Source of the DNA: CAYTLQ01 sp964438715 | Lineage (GTDB): Bacteria > Bacteroidota > Ignavibacteria > Ignavibacteriales > Ignavibacteriaceae | DNA: 27,257 nucleotides | Direction of reading: 5' to 3' | Assembly (NCBI GenBank): GCA_964438715.1 | Contig: CAYTLQ010000319.1 | Coordinates: 1 to 27,257 of the forward strand | Shown here: positions 1-7,998 of the stretch, piece by piece | Layout: every line of letters begins with the position of its first letter | Numbering within the stretch: position 1 is the stretch's first letter | Program-made: the position numbers and the translations under genes | The notes under the pieces: generated by a model | Told to the model about the DNA's origin: nothing | What the model saw: only the letters and a program-made list of their open reading frames with translations | Databases searched by the model: none

Positions 1-10
1 TGAGAAAATA

Positions 11-244
11 ATGGTAGAACAAAAAGTTTTTTATTTAATCATTGCTTTTTTATTTCTCCATCATACAATCAACGGTCAAGGCTAGAAAGTAGTCTGCTCC
101 GATGAGTTTGAAGGCACCACGCTGGACATAGCACACTGGACACGCGAAACAGGTGGTCATGGCTGGGGAAATGCGGAACTTCAGTATTATACTGATAGGG
201 AGGTAAATGCCTTTGTATCCAATGGATATTTAACTATTAAGGCA
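11..244 (+). pseudogene. Signal peptide and N-terminal edge of the GH16 gene, cut by an in-frame TAG
   Basis: Reading from the ATG at 11 gives a typical signal peptide (charged start, hydrophobic core around YLIIAFLFL, then NGQG). The frame then meets TAG at 83-85 (codon 25) and continues, still in frame, with SDEFEGTTLD and GGHGWGNAELQYYTDR, which are the conserved opening strands of GH16 laminarinases. It joins the long open frame at 245 without any shift. In GH16 proteins the residue before the KVV-type strand is often Trp, so TGG to TAG is a plausible single change. No ATG, GTG or TTG lies in this frame between 86 and 244. Together this is the missing 5' end of the next entry; a real nonsense mutation, a sequencing error and stop readthrough are all possible. 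Confidence 0.8.
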
Positions 245-2137
245 ATGGCAGAAAGTTATGGCGGAAGAAATTATACTTCTGCAAGGCTCAAAACTCAAAC
301 CAAGCGATTCTTTAAGTATGGAAAAATAGAGGCAAGAATAAAACTTCCGTATGGGCAAGGAATCTGGCCAGCATTCTGGATGCTCGGCGAGAGTATAACC
401 TCCGTTGGATGGCCTGCCTGTGGAGAAATTGACATTATGGAATTGATTGGTGGTGGTCCCGGCAGAGATAACAGGGTTTATGGTACTGCACACTGGGATA
501 ATAACGGTCATCAGAGTTATGGACTCAATTATACCCTACCCTCCGGTAACTTCTCCGATGAATTCCACACCTTTGCAATTACATGGGATGCAAATAAAAT
601 TGAGTGGTATGTTGATGATTTGAAATATTGTACATTGTCAATCACTCCGGAATATCTTTCTGAACTGCGTGAAAACTCATTTATTATTTTAAATATAGCT
701 GTAGGTGGAAACTGGCCCGGCAACCCCGACGGTACAACAGTTTTTCCACAGACAATGTTGGTTGATTATGTGCGGGTTTATAAGGATACTGTTGGTTTGC
801 CTTCACTTAACTTCATTACTCCCGCAGACAGTGCTCAATATAGCCCCGGTGAAAATATAACACTCACTACTCAGGCAACAAACTCATCTCTGATAAAGAA
901 AGTTGAATTCTATCAGGATCAGGTAAAAATCGGTGAAACCAATATTGAACCTTACAGCATTATCTGGCGAGATGTTCAGCCGGGCTGTTACAAAATTAAG
1001 GCAGTTGCTACGACTTTTAGCGGACAAACGGGAGAATCGAATATTGTCAACATTCGGGTCGGCAATGATTGTGTAAAATCACCATATAAGGGGTACCGCC
1101 AAAAAATACCCGGTAAAATTGAGGTTGAAAATTTTGATAACGGGGGAGCAGGAGTAGCGTATTACGATTCTGACACGGTTAACAGCGGTGCAATGTATCG
1201 GCCATACGAGGGGGTGGATATTCAGAACACTACTGATGTTAATGGAGGGTATAATATTGGGTGGACGAATCTTGGCGAATGGATGACTTATGCGGTTAAT
1301 GTGCTTGAAACTGCAGACTATAATTTTACTTTCAGGGTTGCAAATAATGTACCTTCCGGTGGTTCATTAAAAGTATTTATCGATAATGTTGATGTAACGG
1401 GAAATGTACTTGTACCTTATACAGGTGGATATCAGGTGTGGACAAATGCAACGGCATTGTTTGTGCCTCTTACTCAGGGGCCGCACGAACTTAAGCTCTA
1501 TATAAATTCCGGTGGTTTTAACATTAACTATATCTCTGTTCAGAAAGCAGGTACAACAAGTTTTATAAGGCTTTTAGCTCCTAATGGTGGTGAGACCCTT
1601 CCCGGCGGAAGTATTCAGGAAGTACTTTGGGAATCATCCGGTGTTGAAATTGTACAGCTTGGTATCACTACCGATAATGGCGGTAACTGGAGTGCAATAA
1701 ATCTTGAATTTCCGGCGGTTTATGGTTCTTGCAGATTCAGAGTTCCGAATGTTAATTCAACACAATGCAAAGTGATGATAATTGATAAACAGAACAGCGC
1801 TGTCAGTGCTACATCACTAAATACATTTTCTATCACGCAGACAGTTGATACAGAAGAAGATCAGAAGAATATTTCCGGCTTTCAACTTTTTAATAATTAC
1901 CCTAATCCATTTAATCCTCAAACGAAAATTACATACTCGCTTGCCACAGAAGGATGGGTAAGATTGAGTGTTTATGATATGCTTGGGCGCGAGGTAAAAC
2001 GGTTGGTTGATGAATGGCAGAAAACCGGTTCTCATAGTGTTGATTTTATAGCCGATGGACTAAGTTCAGGAATGTATCTCTATACACTTAGCTCAGGTAA
2101 TTATAGAAAGTTTGGCACAATGATGCTTCTCAGATGA
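245..2137 (+). CDS. GH16 endo-beta-1,3-glucanase (laminarinase-like) with CBM6 and T9SS sorting domain
   Basis: The protein would cut internal bonds of beta-1,3- or mixed-linkage glucans outside the cell. Counting from the ATG at 245, the GH16 domain covers residues 1-182 with the catalytic EIDIME motif (E61, D63, E66); the extra Met is the laminarinase form rather than the lichenase form. An Ig-like domain follows (about 185-273), then a CBM6 beta-sandwich (about 288-434, starting at KIEVENFD), a second Ig-like domain opening with APNGGETLPGG (about 443-530) and a T9SS type A sorting domain (about 547-630, YPNPFNP, ending in FGTMMLLR). The ATG at 245 is only the first start after the TAG at 83; translation from it lacks both the signal peptide and about 53 residues of the GH16 fold, so the natural gene surely began at 11. 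As read it may be inactive. It converges on the GH5 gene, 72 bases apart. Confidence 0.85.
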   Translation: MAESYGGRNYTSARLKTQTKRFFKYGKIEARIKLPYGQGIWPAFWMLGESITSVGWPACGEIDIMELIGGGPGRDNRVYGTAHWDNNGHQSYGLNYTLPSGNFSDEFHTFAITWDANKIEWYVDDLKYCTLSITPEYLSELRENSFIILNIAVGGNWPGNPDGTTVFPQTMLVDYVRVYKDTVGLPSLNFITPADSAQYSPGENITLTTQATNSSLIKKVEFYQDQVKIGETNIEPYSIIWRDVQPGCYKIKAVATTFSGQTGESNIVNIRVGNDCVKSPYKGYRQKIPGKIEVENFDNGGAGVAYYDSDTVNSGAMYRPYEGVDIQNTTDVNGGYNIGWTNLGEWMTYAVNVLETADYNFTFRVANNVPSGGSLKVFIDNVDVTGNVLVPYTGGYQVWTNATALFVPLTQGPHELKLYINSGGFNINYISVQKAGTTSFIRLLAPNGGETLPGGSIQEVLWESSGVEIVQLGITTDNGGNWSAINLEFPAVYGSCRFRVPNVNSTQCKVMIIDKQNSAVSATSLNTFSITQTVDTEEDQKNISGFQLFNNYPNPFNPQTKITYSLATEGWVRLSVYDMLGREVKRLVDEWQKTGSHSVDFIADGLSSGMYLYTLSSGNYRKFGTMMLLR

Positions 2138-2209
2138 GTTTTATCAAATGAGCGCACATTTTGCAAGTTCCACAAACCCACATAAAAATATTTTTTCAAC
2201 TACGCTGAT

Positions 2210-3445
2210 TTAAGGAAGCTTTGGAACCCGCATCCCAAGTGATTCAATATACTCATTATTCACTGTACAATTCTTCAGTTTAATATTTTCAAGATACTGT
2301 GACATAATTTTCTGAACCTTCGCTTTATCAATACGGTTCTCCCGTAATTTTTCATATTCTGAACGGTCTTTCTCCGAGTAATCAATAATTAGATTATAAT
2401 CGGGCGGAGGAATGATGGATACGGGACTGCTGGTTGCATCAAGTTTTTTAAATGGCCAGAAACACCATCCGATATTGTTTTCTTCCAATGTCGTACGGAA
2501 TTCCTTAATCCATTTATTCGTGTTCTCACCCGATTCTCCCATCCATATTGGCACATTGTAATTATCTCTGTAGTCAAGATATTCCTGAATGACACTTTTG
2601 TCACTTGCAGTCCAGTATTTGTGAAAAGTGTAAACCGAATTTTTATCGAAGGGAGGTCCGAATACCCTGAAATTGGAATTCCATTGAGCGCCGCCAATGA
2701 ATACAATATGATTTGTATCATACATCCGAATTGCGGAAACTAGCTTCATAAAAAATGGTTCAAGCAGAGGATTTAATAGGTCTGCATTAAAATAATGTGC
2801 AATAGGTTCATTAAGCAGGTCATATCCAATAACGACTGTATCTTTCGAAAACTCACGCGCAATTTTTTCCCACACCTTAATGGTTGCATCCTGAGCAGTT
2901 TCCGATTCAAAAAGAAATGGATAACCGAAACTATCATCAATATTATCTCCTGTTTGCCCTCCGGGAGCACAATGCATATCAAGCACAACATACAATGTTT
3001 CTTCTTTGCACCAGTTAACTACACGACGAAGAAGTTTTATTCCTTCGGTTATCTCTTCTTCCGGATGTTCGATTGAGATGAAGAATTGATAATGAAACGG
3101 AATTCGTATTGAATTAAATCCACACGCTTTAATAAACCGGATGTCCTCACGGGTTATATAGTTCTCGCGGTACTGCCTCCAGAAAACAACAGCATCAGTA
3201 TTGCCTAGTAGCTCGTTAAAAAGTTGATATATCATGCGCGGTGAAGAGGTTTTCTTGAATTTAAACATATACCCTTCCGGAACCAACCAGTTGCCGAGAT
3301 TTATTCCTTTCAAAATAATTGGCTTTCCATGTGGATCAACTATATCTTTACCCTGAGTATGGAAAAAGCCATTCTGTGCCTGCAAAGGGAGACCTAATAC
3401 AAAAAGAGAAAAAATTATTACTCCTGTAAATCGCGTGAAACTCAT
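2210..3445 (-). CDS. GH5 family exo-beta-1,3-glucanase-like glycoside hydrolase
   Basis: This is a secreted (alpha/beta)8-barrel hydrolase of 411 residues. The N-terminus is a signal peptide ending near LPLQAQ (residue 24). The domain starts with a GINLGNWLVPEG motif (about 48-57), similar in style to the GVNLGGWLVPE opening of fungal exo-1,3-glucanases. RIPFHYQFF, DMHCAPGGQ and HKYW are other GH5 hallmarks. The acid/base is E213 in LLNEP and the nucleophile E304 in WMGESGE. There is no T9SS sorting domain and no lipobox, so it is probably periplasmic or freely exported, unlike the GH16 and GH2 enzymes here. Family placement is firm; beta-1,3 specificity is inferred from the motif style and from the neighbouring GH16/CBM6 protein. 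The gene is divergent from the sensor operon; its start has GGTG six bases upstream. Confidence 0.87.
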   Translation of the reverse strand: MSFTRFTGVIIFSLFVLGLPLQAQNGFFHTQGKDIVDPHGKPIILKGINLGNWLVPEGYMFKFKKTSSPRMIYQLFNELLGNTDAVVFWRQYRENYITREDIRFIKACGFNSIRIPFHYQFFISIEHPEEEITEGIKLLRRVVNWCKEETLYVVLDMHCAPGGQTGDNIDDSFGYPFLFESETAQDATIKVWEKIAREFSKDTVVIGYDLLNEPIAHYFNADLLNPLLEPFFMKLVSAIRMYDTNHIVFIGGAQWNSNFRVFGPPFDKNSVYTFHKYWTASDKSVIQEYLDYRDNYNVPIWMGESGENTNKWIKEFRTTLEENNIGWCFWPFKKLDATSSPVSIIPPPDYNLIIDYSEKDRSEYEKLRENRIDKAKVQKIMSQYLENIKLKNCTVNNEYIESLGMRVPKLP

Positions 3446-3513
3446 AAAAACACCTTAAAATTCAAAAAATTAAGAAATTAACCGCCAAGAGATTGCATAA
3501 TCAGGCAAAAAGG

Positions 3514-3529
3514 AACAAAAATACTGCCA
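3514..3529 (-). promoter_or_regulatory. Sigma54-like -24/-12 element for the GH5 gene
   Basis: On the minus strand this reads TGGCAGTATTTTTGTT, against the sigma54 consensus TGGCACGNNNNTTGCW. The GG at -24 and the spacing of 10 bases to the -12 dinucleotide are right, but that dinucleotide is GT instead of GC. It would start transcription about 55-60 bases before the GH5 ATG. It is believable mainly because similar elements precede three other units and a sigma54 activator is encoded next door. Confidence 0.35.
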
Positions 3530-3603
3530 TCGTTAGCCGGTGAAAATCCGGATATGGTAAGTGTATCAGGTGGTTTATTATCTTTGTAAATTACTTAATG
3601 AAA

Positions 3604-3620
3604 GAATAACTAACACAATT
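3604..3620 (+). promoter_or_regulatory. Candidate activator-binding element, copy 1
   Basis: The sequence GAATAACTAACACAATT recurs with one difference at 14027-14043 upstream of the symporter, and its core ACTAACAC recurs at 11396 upstream of GH2. Here it lies between two divergent sigma54-like promoters, about 47 bases from the -24 of the sensor operon and about 83 from that of GH5, a suitable place for an enhancer site of a sigma54 activator. That the response regulator at 6544-7998 binds it is inference. Confidence 0.5.
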
Positions 3621-3657
3621 TCTTTGCTGGTCAGTTTCATTTATGGTTTCCTAATCC

Positions 3658-3673
3658 GGGCAAAAAGAATGCA
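3658..3673 (+). promoter_or_regulatory. Sigma54-like -24/-12 promoter of the sensor operon
   Basis: The sequence GGGCAAAAAGAATGCA matches the sigma54 consensus at GG (3659-3660), CA, and TGCA with exactly 10 bases between GG and GC (3671-3672). It is the best match of this type in the window. The expected start point, near 3684, leaves about 30 bases before the ATG at 3715, which is preceded by AGGA at 3702-3705. It suggests that the sensor operon activates itself. Confidence 0.5.
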
Positions 3674-3677
3674 TAAA

Positions 3678-3687
3678 AATTGTGTTA
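3678..3687 (-). promoter_or_regulatory. Inverted partner of the TAACACAATT element
   Basis: AATTGTGTTA here is the exact reverse complement of TAACACAATT at 3611-3620. The centres are 67 bases apart, with the sigma54-like promoter between them. It could be a second operator half near the transcription start, or chance in an AT-rich stretch. Confidence 0.3.
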
Positions 3688-3714
3688 TTATAATTATAAA
3701 CAGGAATTATAATA

Positions 3715-5049
3715 ATGATAACTAAACTGAAAAATTCTTTACAAAAATTCCCTTTTCTTTACCCGGCAATTATTTTCATCGTTATATCTGTTTTTGTAAC
3801 CATTAATCTTTTTTACGGCACAATAGAACTTGCCCCAAGAAAATCGGAAACCACTATTTATTATGTCGATCATATTTCAAATGCTCACCAGAAGTTGATT
3901 GACCTTTTTAACAAAAGATATCAGGGGAAAATAAGGGTTGAGGCAATAAATCTCCCTTTTAATACTTTTAGTACTAATGAAAGAAAAGAATTACTTGCCC
4001 GTTACCTGAGAAGTAAAAGTGACCGGATAGATATTTTTGCTGTTGATCAGATTTGGGGTCCGCGTTTTGCCAAATGGGGGGTAAATCTTAGTAATTACTT
4101 CTCGCCGCTAGATACATCATTATTACTTAGGAACGCACTTGAATCGTGTTATTATAAAGACTCATTGGTTTCTATACCTCTATACATAGATATTTCATTA
4201 TTGTATGCAAGAAAAGACCTCATCCTAAAAGCACCAGATGGAGAAAAGTGGCTGAAAGAACTTGAAAATACCATTTCGTGGGAGCGGTTTATTGAATTGA
4301 AGAAGGTGCTGGGTATTCCGAATCCGTTTTATGTTTATCAGGCTGATAACTATGAGGGGTTGATGTGTATTTTTATGGAACTTCTGCACTCTCAGGGTGG
4401 TTCATTGTTACAAAATGATTCATTGTATATTCGCGGCAACCAAAAACTTAAAAGAGCTCTTCAACTGCTGGTTAGCCTTGTTCATACACATAAGTTGTCA
4501 CCTGATAAGGTAACTTCTTTTAAGGAAAATGAAAGTTTTCGGTATTTTATATCGCAGAATGGCGTATTTATAAGAGCCTGGCCAAGTTTTTCGGGCAATG
4601 ATGAAAAAGTATTTCCGGGATTTTCTACATTAAAAAAGGACCTGATATTTTTACCAAATCCCTATTTCCACGATGGAAAAAAGGTTGCAATTTTCGGCGG
4701 ATGGAATCTTATGATATCGAAAAATTCCCGAAATATTGAGGAAGCAGTTACCTTTCTCAAGTTTGTCATCAGTCCCGAAGCCCAACAATTAATGTATGAG
4801 CATGGTCAATATTTACCTGTTGTCAAACAGTTGTTTACTGATAGGAAATTTTTAGAGAAATACCCAGAAATACAATTCTTTAATGAATATCTTAAACGAG
4901 GAGTTCACCGCCCATTCCTTAAAGACTATACACGGATTTCGGATATTCTTGTTTACTATGTTAAGGAGGCTATCAGTGGTCAGATGAGTGTTGATGAGGC
5001 GCTTGAAGAGGCCGCAAGAAAAATTGAATTAAATAAAATTATTTTATAA
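3715..5049 (+). CDS. Membrane-anchored extracellular solute-binding protein (family 1), probable sugar sensor
   Basis: The 444-residue protein has one N-terminal transmembrane segment (about 14-36, FLYPAIIFIVISVFVTINLF) without a signal cleavage site or lipobox, followed by a periplasmic family 1 solute-binding fold. Recognisable pieces are IDIFAVDQIW, VSIPLYIDISLLYARKDL (the usual 'VPYYVDTGVLYYNKDLL' strand), AIFGGWNLMISKNS, and AVTFLKFVISPEAQ near the C-terminus. Such proteins normally feed an ABC sugar transporter, but no permease or ATPase lies nearby; the kinase gene starts 5 bases after its stop codon. The likely role is therefore to bind an oligosaccharide in the periplasm and signal to the kinase, as reported for other binding-protein/kinase pairs (ChvE-VirA, TorT-TorS, XylFII-LytS). 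A promoter with a sigma54-like element lies just upstream. The ligand is unknown; a beta-glucan fragment is an inference from context. Confidence 0.82.
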   Translation: MITKLKNSLQKFPFLYPAIIFIVISVFVTINLFYGTIELAPRKSETTIYYVDHISNAHQKLIDLFNKRYQGKIRVEAINLPFNTFSTNERKELLARYLRSKSDRIDIFAVDQIWGPRFAKWGVNLSNYFSPLDTSLLLRNALESCYYKDSLVSIPLYIDISLLYARKDLILKAPDGEKWLKELENTISWERFIELKKVLGIPNPFYVYQADNYEGLMCIFMELLHSQGGSLLQNDSLYIRGNQKLKRALQLLVSLVHTHKLSPDKVTSFKENESFRYFISQNGVFIRAWPSFSGNDEKVFPGFSTLKKDLIFLPNPYFHDGKKVAIFGGWNLMISKNSRNIEEAVTFLKFVISPEAQQLMYEHGQYLPVVKQLFTDRKFLEKYPEIQFFNEYLKRGVHRPFLKDYTRISDILVYYVKEAISGQMSVDEALEEAARKIELNKIIL

Positions 5050-5054
5050 GACCG

Positions 5055-6542
5055 ATGTCAAAATTAAAATTTTTCGAAAATCTTAAAGAGTATCATTTTC
5101 GTTTCCAGCATATCACGGTAATCTTCGGAATACTACTCATACTACAACTCGTAATAACATATATAAATAAAGCAACAATCAGCGACTTCCTAAGCACCAC
5201 ACAGGAATGGTACCAACGCGGTTCTGCTGAGGAACTTGCAAACCTCACCACAGCTAATCTTGAACTCTTGCTGGAAACATTAAATACCGATGATGTTCAA
5301 TCTTATGAATCATACTCGAAAATACGGCAAACATTTAATATCATTTTCAGTCAGCAGTCGCTCCAGCACGATATAAAAGAGCTGTGCCTGATAATTAAGA
5401 AAGACTCTGTTATTCATAGTATAGACGATGGCGCAGTTCTTTACTCTTATTTATTTAATGATTCCAGCGTTGTGCATCATGCAGAAAATCATAAAGAAGC
5501 CGTAAAGATGTTTCAGGGTATCTGGCCCACGCTAATGGAAACAGAAGAAATACATACATTAAGAGGCGAGCACGGTGTGTATAATATTTTTGTTCCACTG
5601 GTGGTAAAAGGAGAATATGTAGGTACTATGTATGTAAAAATGCAGCCGGATTTTTCGATGATTACGGAAAAAATTATCGCCAGTTATAACGAATCTTCTA
5701 TCATTTACTTTTCTTTAATCCTTTTGGGACTTGTTGCTATGTACTTTGTATCCTCCTATACTGTTAAAGAACGAGATGAGGTACAAAGACAGCTACTTCA
5801 ACAGCACGGTGAAAATCTTAGCAAGGAAATAAATTACAAGAAAGAACTTCTTTTCACAAAACGAATTTATCATACACACCATAAAGCCGAAAAAATAATG
5901 GGCTTTATAAAAGATGACCTTCGTTCCCTTACACCGGAGAATATTAAGAGTATTCGCTCACGAATGATGAAATATTCGAATTTTATTTCCCGTGTTATTT
6001 ATGATATGAAATGGTACGACCCTCCGGTACAAACAATAAGAAACCAGTTGTTCCATACGGATATCAATGAAGTTATCAGATTTCTTGTAGAGCATGTTTT
6101 TATGCGTATTTCCACACGAACTGAATCATTTCATTTCAAACTGGACTTGGGTGAAAACCTGCCAACACTTGCTATTAATGAATATGTTGTGTGGGAAATA
6201 TTGGAGCCTCTTATCCAGAATAGCATTGACCACGGAGGAGAAAATATTATTGAAGTTACAATTAAGACTGCTCTCGACAGGGAGACCGGTATAATGACAA
6301 TCACTATTTCCGATAACGGAAATGGACTTCCCCCTGAATTGACGGAAGTAGATTCAAACGGTATCAAAAAATTATTCATGGAAAGTGTCTCAACAAAAAA
6401 GAAGACTAATCCAAATTCAGGATACGGCTGTTACATAGCTTACGAAATGTGCAAAAGATGCGGATGGCAGATTGATGCTGAGAATTTACCCGACAAAGGT
6501 TGTATATTTACGATAACAATAAACGATTTAGTTGCAGGTTAA
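5055..6542 (+). CDS. Membrane sensor histidine kinase, partner of the solute-binding protein
   Basis: A 495-residue kinase with two transmembrane segments (about 19-38 and 214-235) enclosing a periplasmic sensor domain of about 175 residues. After the second segment there is a coiled stretch without a clear HAMP domain, then an atypical dimerization region: KRIYHTHHKAEKIMG holds H273, H275 and H276, any of which may be the phosphorylated residue, in place of a standard HE-LRTP box. The ATP-binding domain is clear: N box EPLIQNSIDHG (N389), G1 SDNGNGLP (D420-P426) and G2 NSGYGCYIAYE (G456, G458). The gene lies 5 bases after the binding protein and 1 base before the regulator, so the three are surely one operon. 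The periplasmic domain probably contacts the binding protein. The specific signal is unknown. Confidence 0.87.
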   Translation: MSKLKFFENLKEYHFRFQHITVIFGILLILQLVITYINKATISDFLSTTQEWYQRGSAEELANLTTANLELLLETLNTDDVQSYESYSKIRQTFNIIFSQQSLQHDIKELCLIIKKDSVIHSIDDGAVLYSYLFNDSSVVHHAENHKEAVKMFQGIWPTLMETEEIHTLRGEHGVYNIFVPLVVKGEYVGTMYVKMQPDFSMITEKIIASYNESSIIYFSLILLGLVAMYFVSSYTVKERDEVQRQLLQQHGENLSKEINYKKELLFTKRIYHTHHKAEKIMGFIKDDLRSLTPENIKSIRSRMMKYSNFISRVIYDMKWYDPPVQTIRNQLFHTDINEVIRFLVEHVFMRISTRTESFHFKLDLGENLPTLAINEYVVWEILEPLIQNSIDHGGENIIEVTIKTALDRETGIMTITISDNGNGLPPELTEVDSNGIKKLFMESVSTKKKTNPNSGYGCYIAYEMCKRCGWQIDAENLPDKGCIFTITINDLVAG

Positions 6543-6543
6543 A

Positions 6544-7998
6544 ATGTTTGATGATAAAATAAACATCTTACTTATTGAGGACGAAGACTTCGATGTCAGA
6601 AGGGTATTTAATACTATTGCGCCTTTTGAGGGGAGTATTCAGATAAATAATATTGTCTCTAACGGTAAAGATGCTCTTGAAATTCTTGCCCGGGATGAAA
6701 ACAGCTACCACATTGTAATAATGGATTATCAGATTGCCGGCGGTCTAATGGGCGAAGCGCTAATTAGAAAAATAAAAGAAATCAATCAGACAATTCAGAT
6801 TATTGTCATTACAAAAATGACATTAAATGTTACCGATTTCAATTTTGCTCAACGATTGCTTTCTGCCGGCGCATTCTGGTACTGCACAAAATATCCCGGA
6901 GATATTGAAAACTACATTTACCAGCCAACCGATTTTGTATTAAGTATTTTCAATGCGTTTGAGAAATGTAAGTTAGAAAGGGAGCGAAACCGTTCTAATC
7001 AGAAACTAAATAATAATGTTGAAGAAATCTTACGACAGAAGAGAATAGTTGGCGAGTCGGAACCTATCATAAAACTGCGGGACGAAATAACGAAACTTTC
7101 ACAAAATGACTTCAATGTACTTATCCGTGGAGCCTCGGGTACAGGGAAAGAGTTGGTTGCCTATAATATTCATTACAGAAGCCCGCGTCGGTTTGAAAAC
7201 TTTGTAGTTATTAATTGCGGAAGCATACCTACCGACCTTGTTGAAAGTGAATTGTTCGGATACGAGAAAGGCTCATTTACCGGAGCAGATAAAAGAAAAA
7301 TGGGTCTTTTCGAAATTGCTCATAACGGTACGGTTTTTTTAGATGAAGTAACCGAACTTCCTTTGCAGTCACAATCAAAATTACTTCGTGTTATTCAAAG
7401 TGGTGAAATTGAAAAGATCGGACGGACTGAAAAAATTAATGTTAATGTTCGGGTTATATGTGCCACGAACAAGAATATAGAAGAGGAAGTAAAAAACAAG
7501 CGCTTTCGTGAGGATCTGTATTATCGTCTGAATGTATTACCCGTTCTTGTTCCCCGGCTAAAAGATCGGAAGAATGATGTACTGCTTCTGGCGGACTACT
7601 TCCTTTCTATGATGTCTATTGATATGATTAAGCCAAAACCCACGCTCGATGACTCAGCAAAAGATGAACTGCTTCGTTACGATTTTCCCGGCAATGTTCG
7701 TGAATTGAAAAATGTAATTCAGAGACTTCTCTTTCAGGACGAAAATAATATCTCAAGAACACATGTTCGTGCGGCACTTGGTATGTTTTCTTTTCAGGAA
7801 AATCCGGATGGAGAAATTGATTTTGGAAAACTCTATGGCAGAGAACCACTTACTTTGCGTGAGATGGAGAATATTATCAGGGAAAAATATTTTCTTTTTA
7901 TAAGGGGAATGTCAAACTCCGATGCTGAAGCCGCCAGAATATTAGGATTGGCTCCTTCAAACTATCACAGAATGGCAAAAGACTTAGGCCTGAAATAA
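6544..7998 (+). CDS. Sigma54-dependent response regulator (NtrC family)
   Basis: Domains in order (numbering from the ATG at 6544): receiver domain (about 5-125) with acidic residues E12, D13 and E14, phosphorylation site D61 in IVIMDYQ and K116; AAA+ domain (about 168-400) with Walker A GASGTGKE (197-203), the sigma54-contact loop as GSFTGA (243-248) instead of the usual GAFTGA, Walker B TVFLDEV and a PGNVREL motif; and a C-terminal Fis-type helix-turn-helix (about 450-484, AARILGLAPSNYHRMAKDLG). A TTG at 6532 could extend the frame by 4 codons into the kinase gene, but the ATG at 6544 has AGG five bases before it and leaves a 1-base gap, so it is preferred. The kinase next to it is the expected phosphodonor. 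Sigma54-like elements upstream of four units in this window are its probable targets; this is inference. Confidence 0.9.
   Translation: MFDDKINILLIEDEDFDVRRVFNTIAPFEGSIQINNIVSNGKDALEILARDENSYHIVIMDYQIAGGLMGEALIRKIKEINQTIQIIVITKMTLNVTDFNFAQRLLSAGAFWYCTKYPGDIENYIYQPTDFVLSIFNAFEKCKLERERNRSNQKLNNNVEEILRQKRIVGESEPIIKLRDEITKLSQNDFNVLIRGASGTGKELVAYNIHYRSPRRFENFVVINCGSIPTDLVESELFGYEKGSFTGADKRKMGLFEIAHNGTVFLDEVTELPLQSQSKLLRVIQSGEIEKIGRTEKINVNVRVICATNKNIEEEVKNKRFREDLYYRLNVLPVLVPRLKDRKNDVLLLADYFLSMMSIDMIKPKPTLDDSAKDELLRYDFPGNVRELKNVIQRLLFQDENNISRTHVRAALGMFSFQENPDGEIDFGKLYGREPLTLREMENIIREKYFLFIRGMSNSDAEAARILGLAPSNYHRMAKDLGLK

Noticed and set aside
83..85. General TAG recoding in this organism as explanation of the GH16 stop
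   Set aside because: TAG closes the receptor gene (21138-21140) and the 1035-residue gene (24261-24263) exactly at their natural ends, so it works as a normal stop here. The in-frame relation of the receptor TAG with the next ATG is expected by chance about one time in three.
2138..2209. Bidirectional terminator between the converging GH16 and GH5 genes
   Set aside because: No stem of useful length followed by a T-run (on either strand) is visible in these 72 bases.
6532..6543. TTG start for the response regulator
   Set aside because: It overlaps the kinase gene and adds four residues of no value; the ATG at 6544 has AGG at the right distance.
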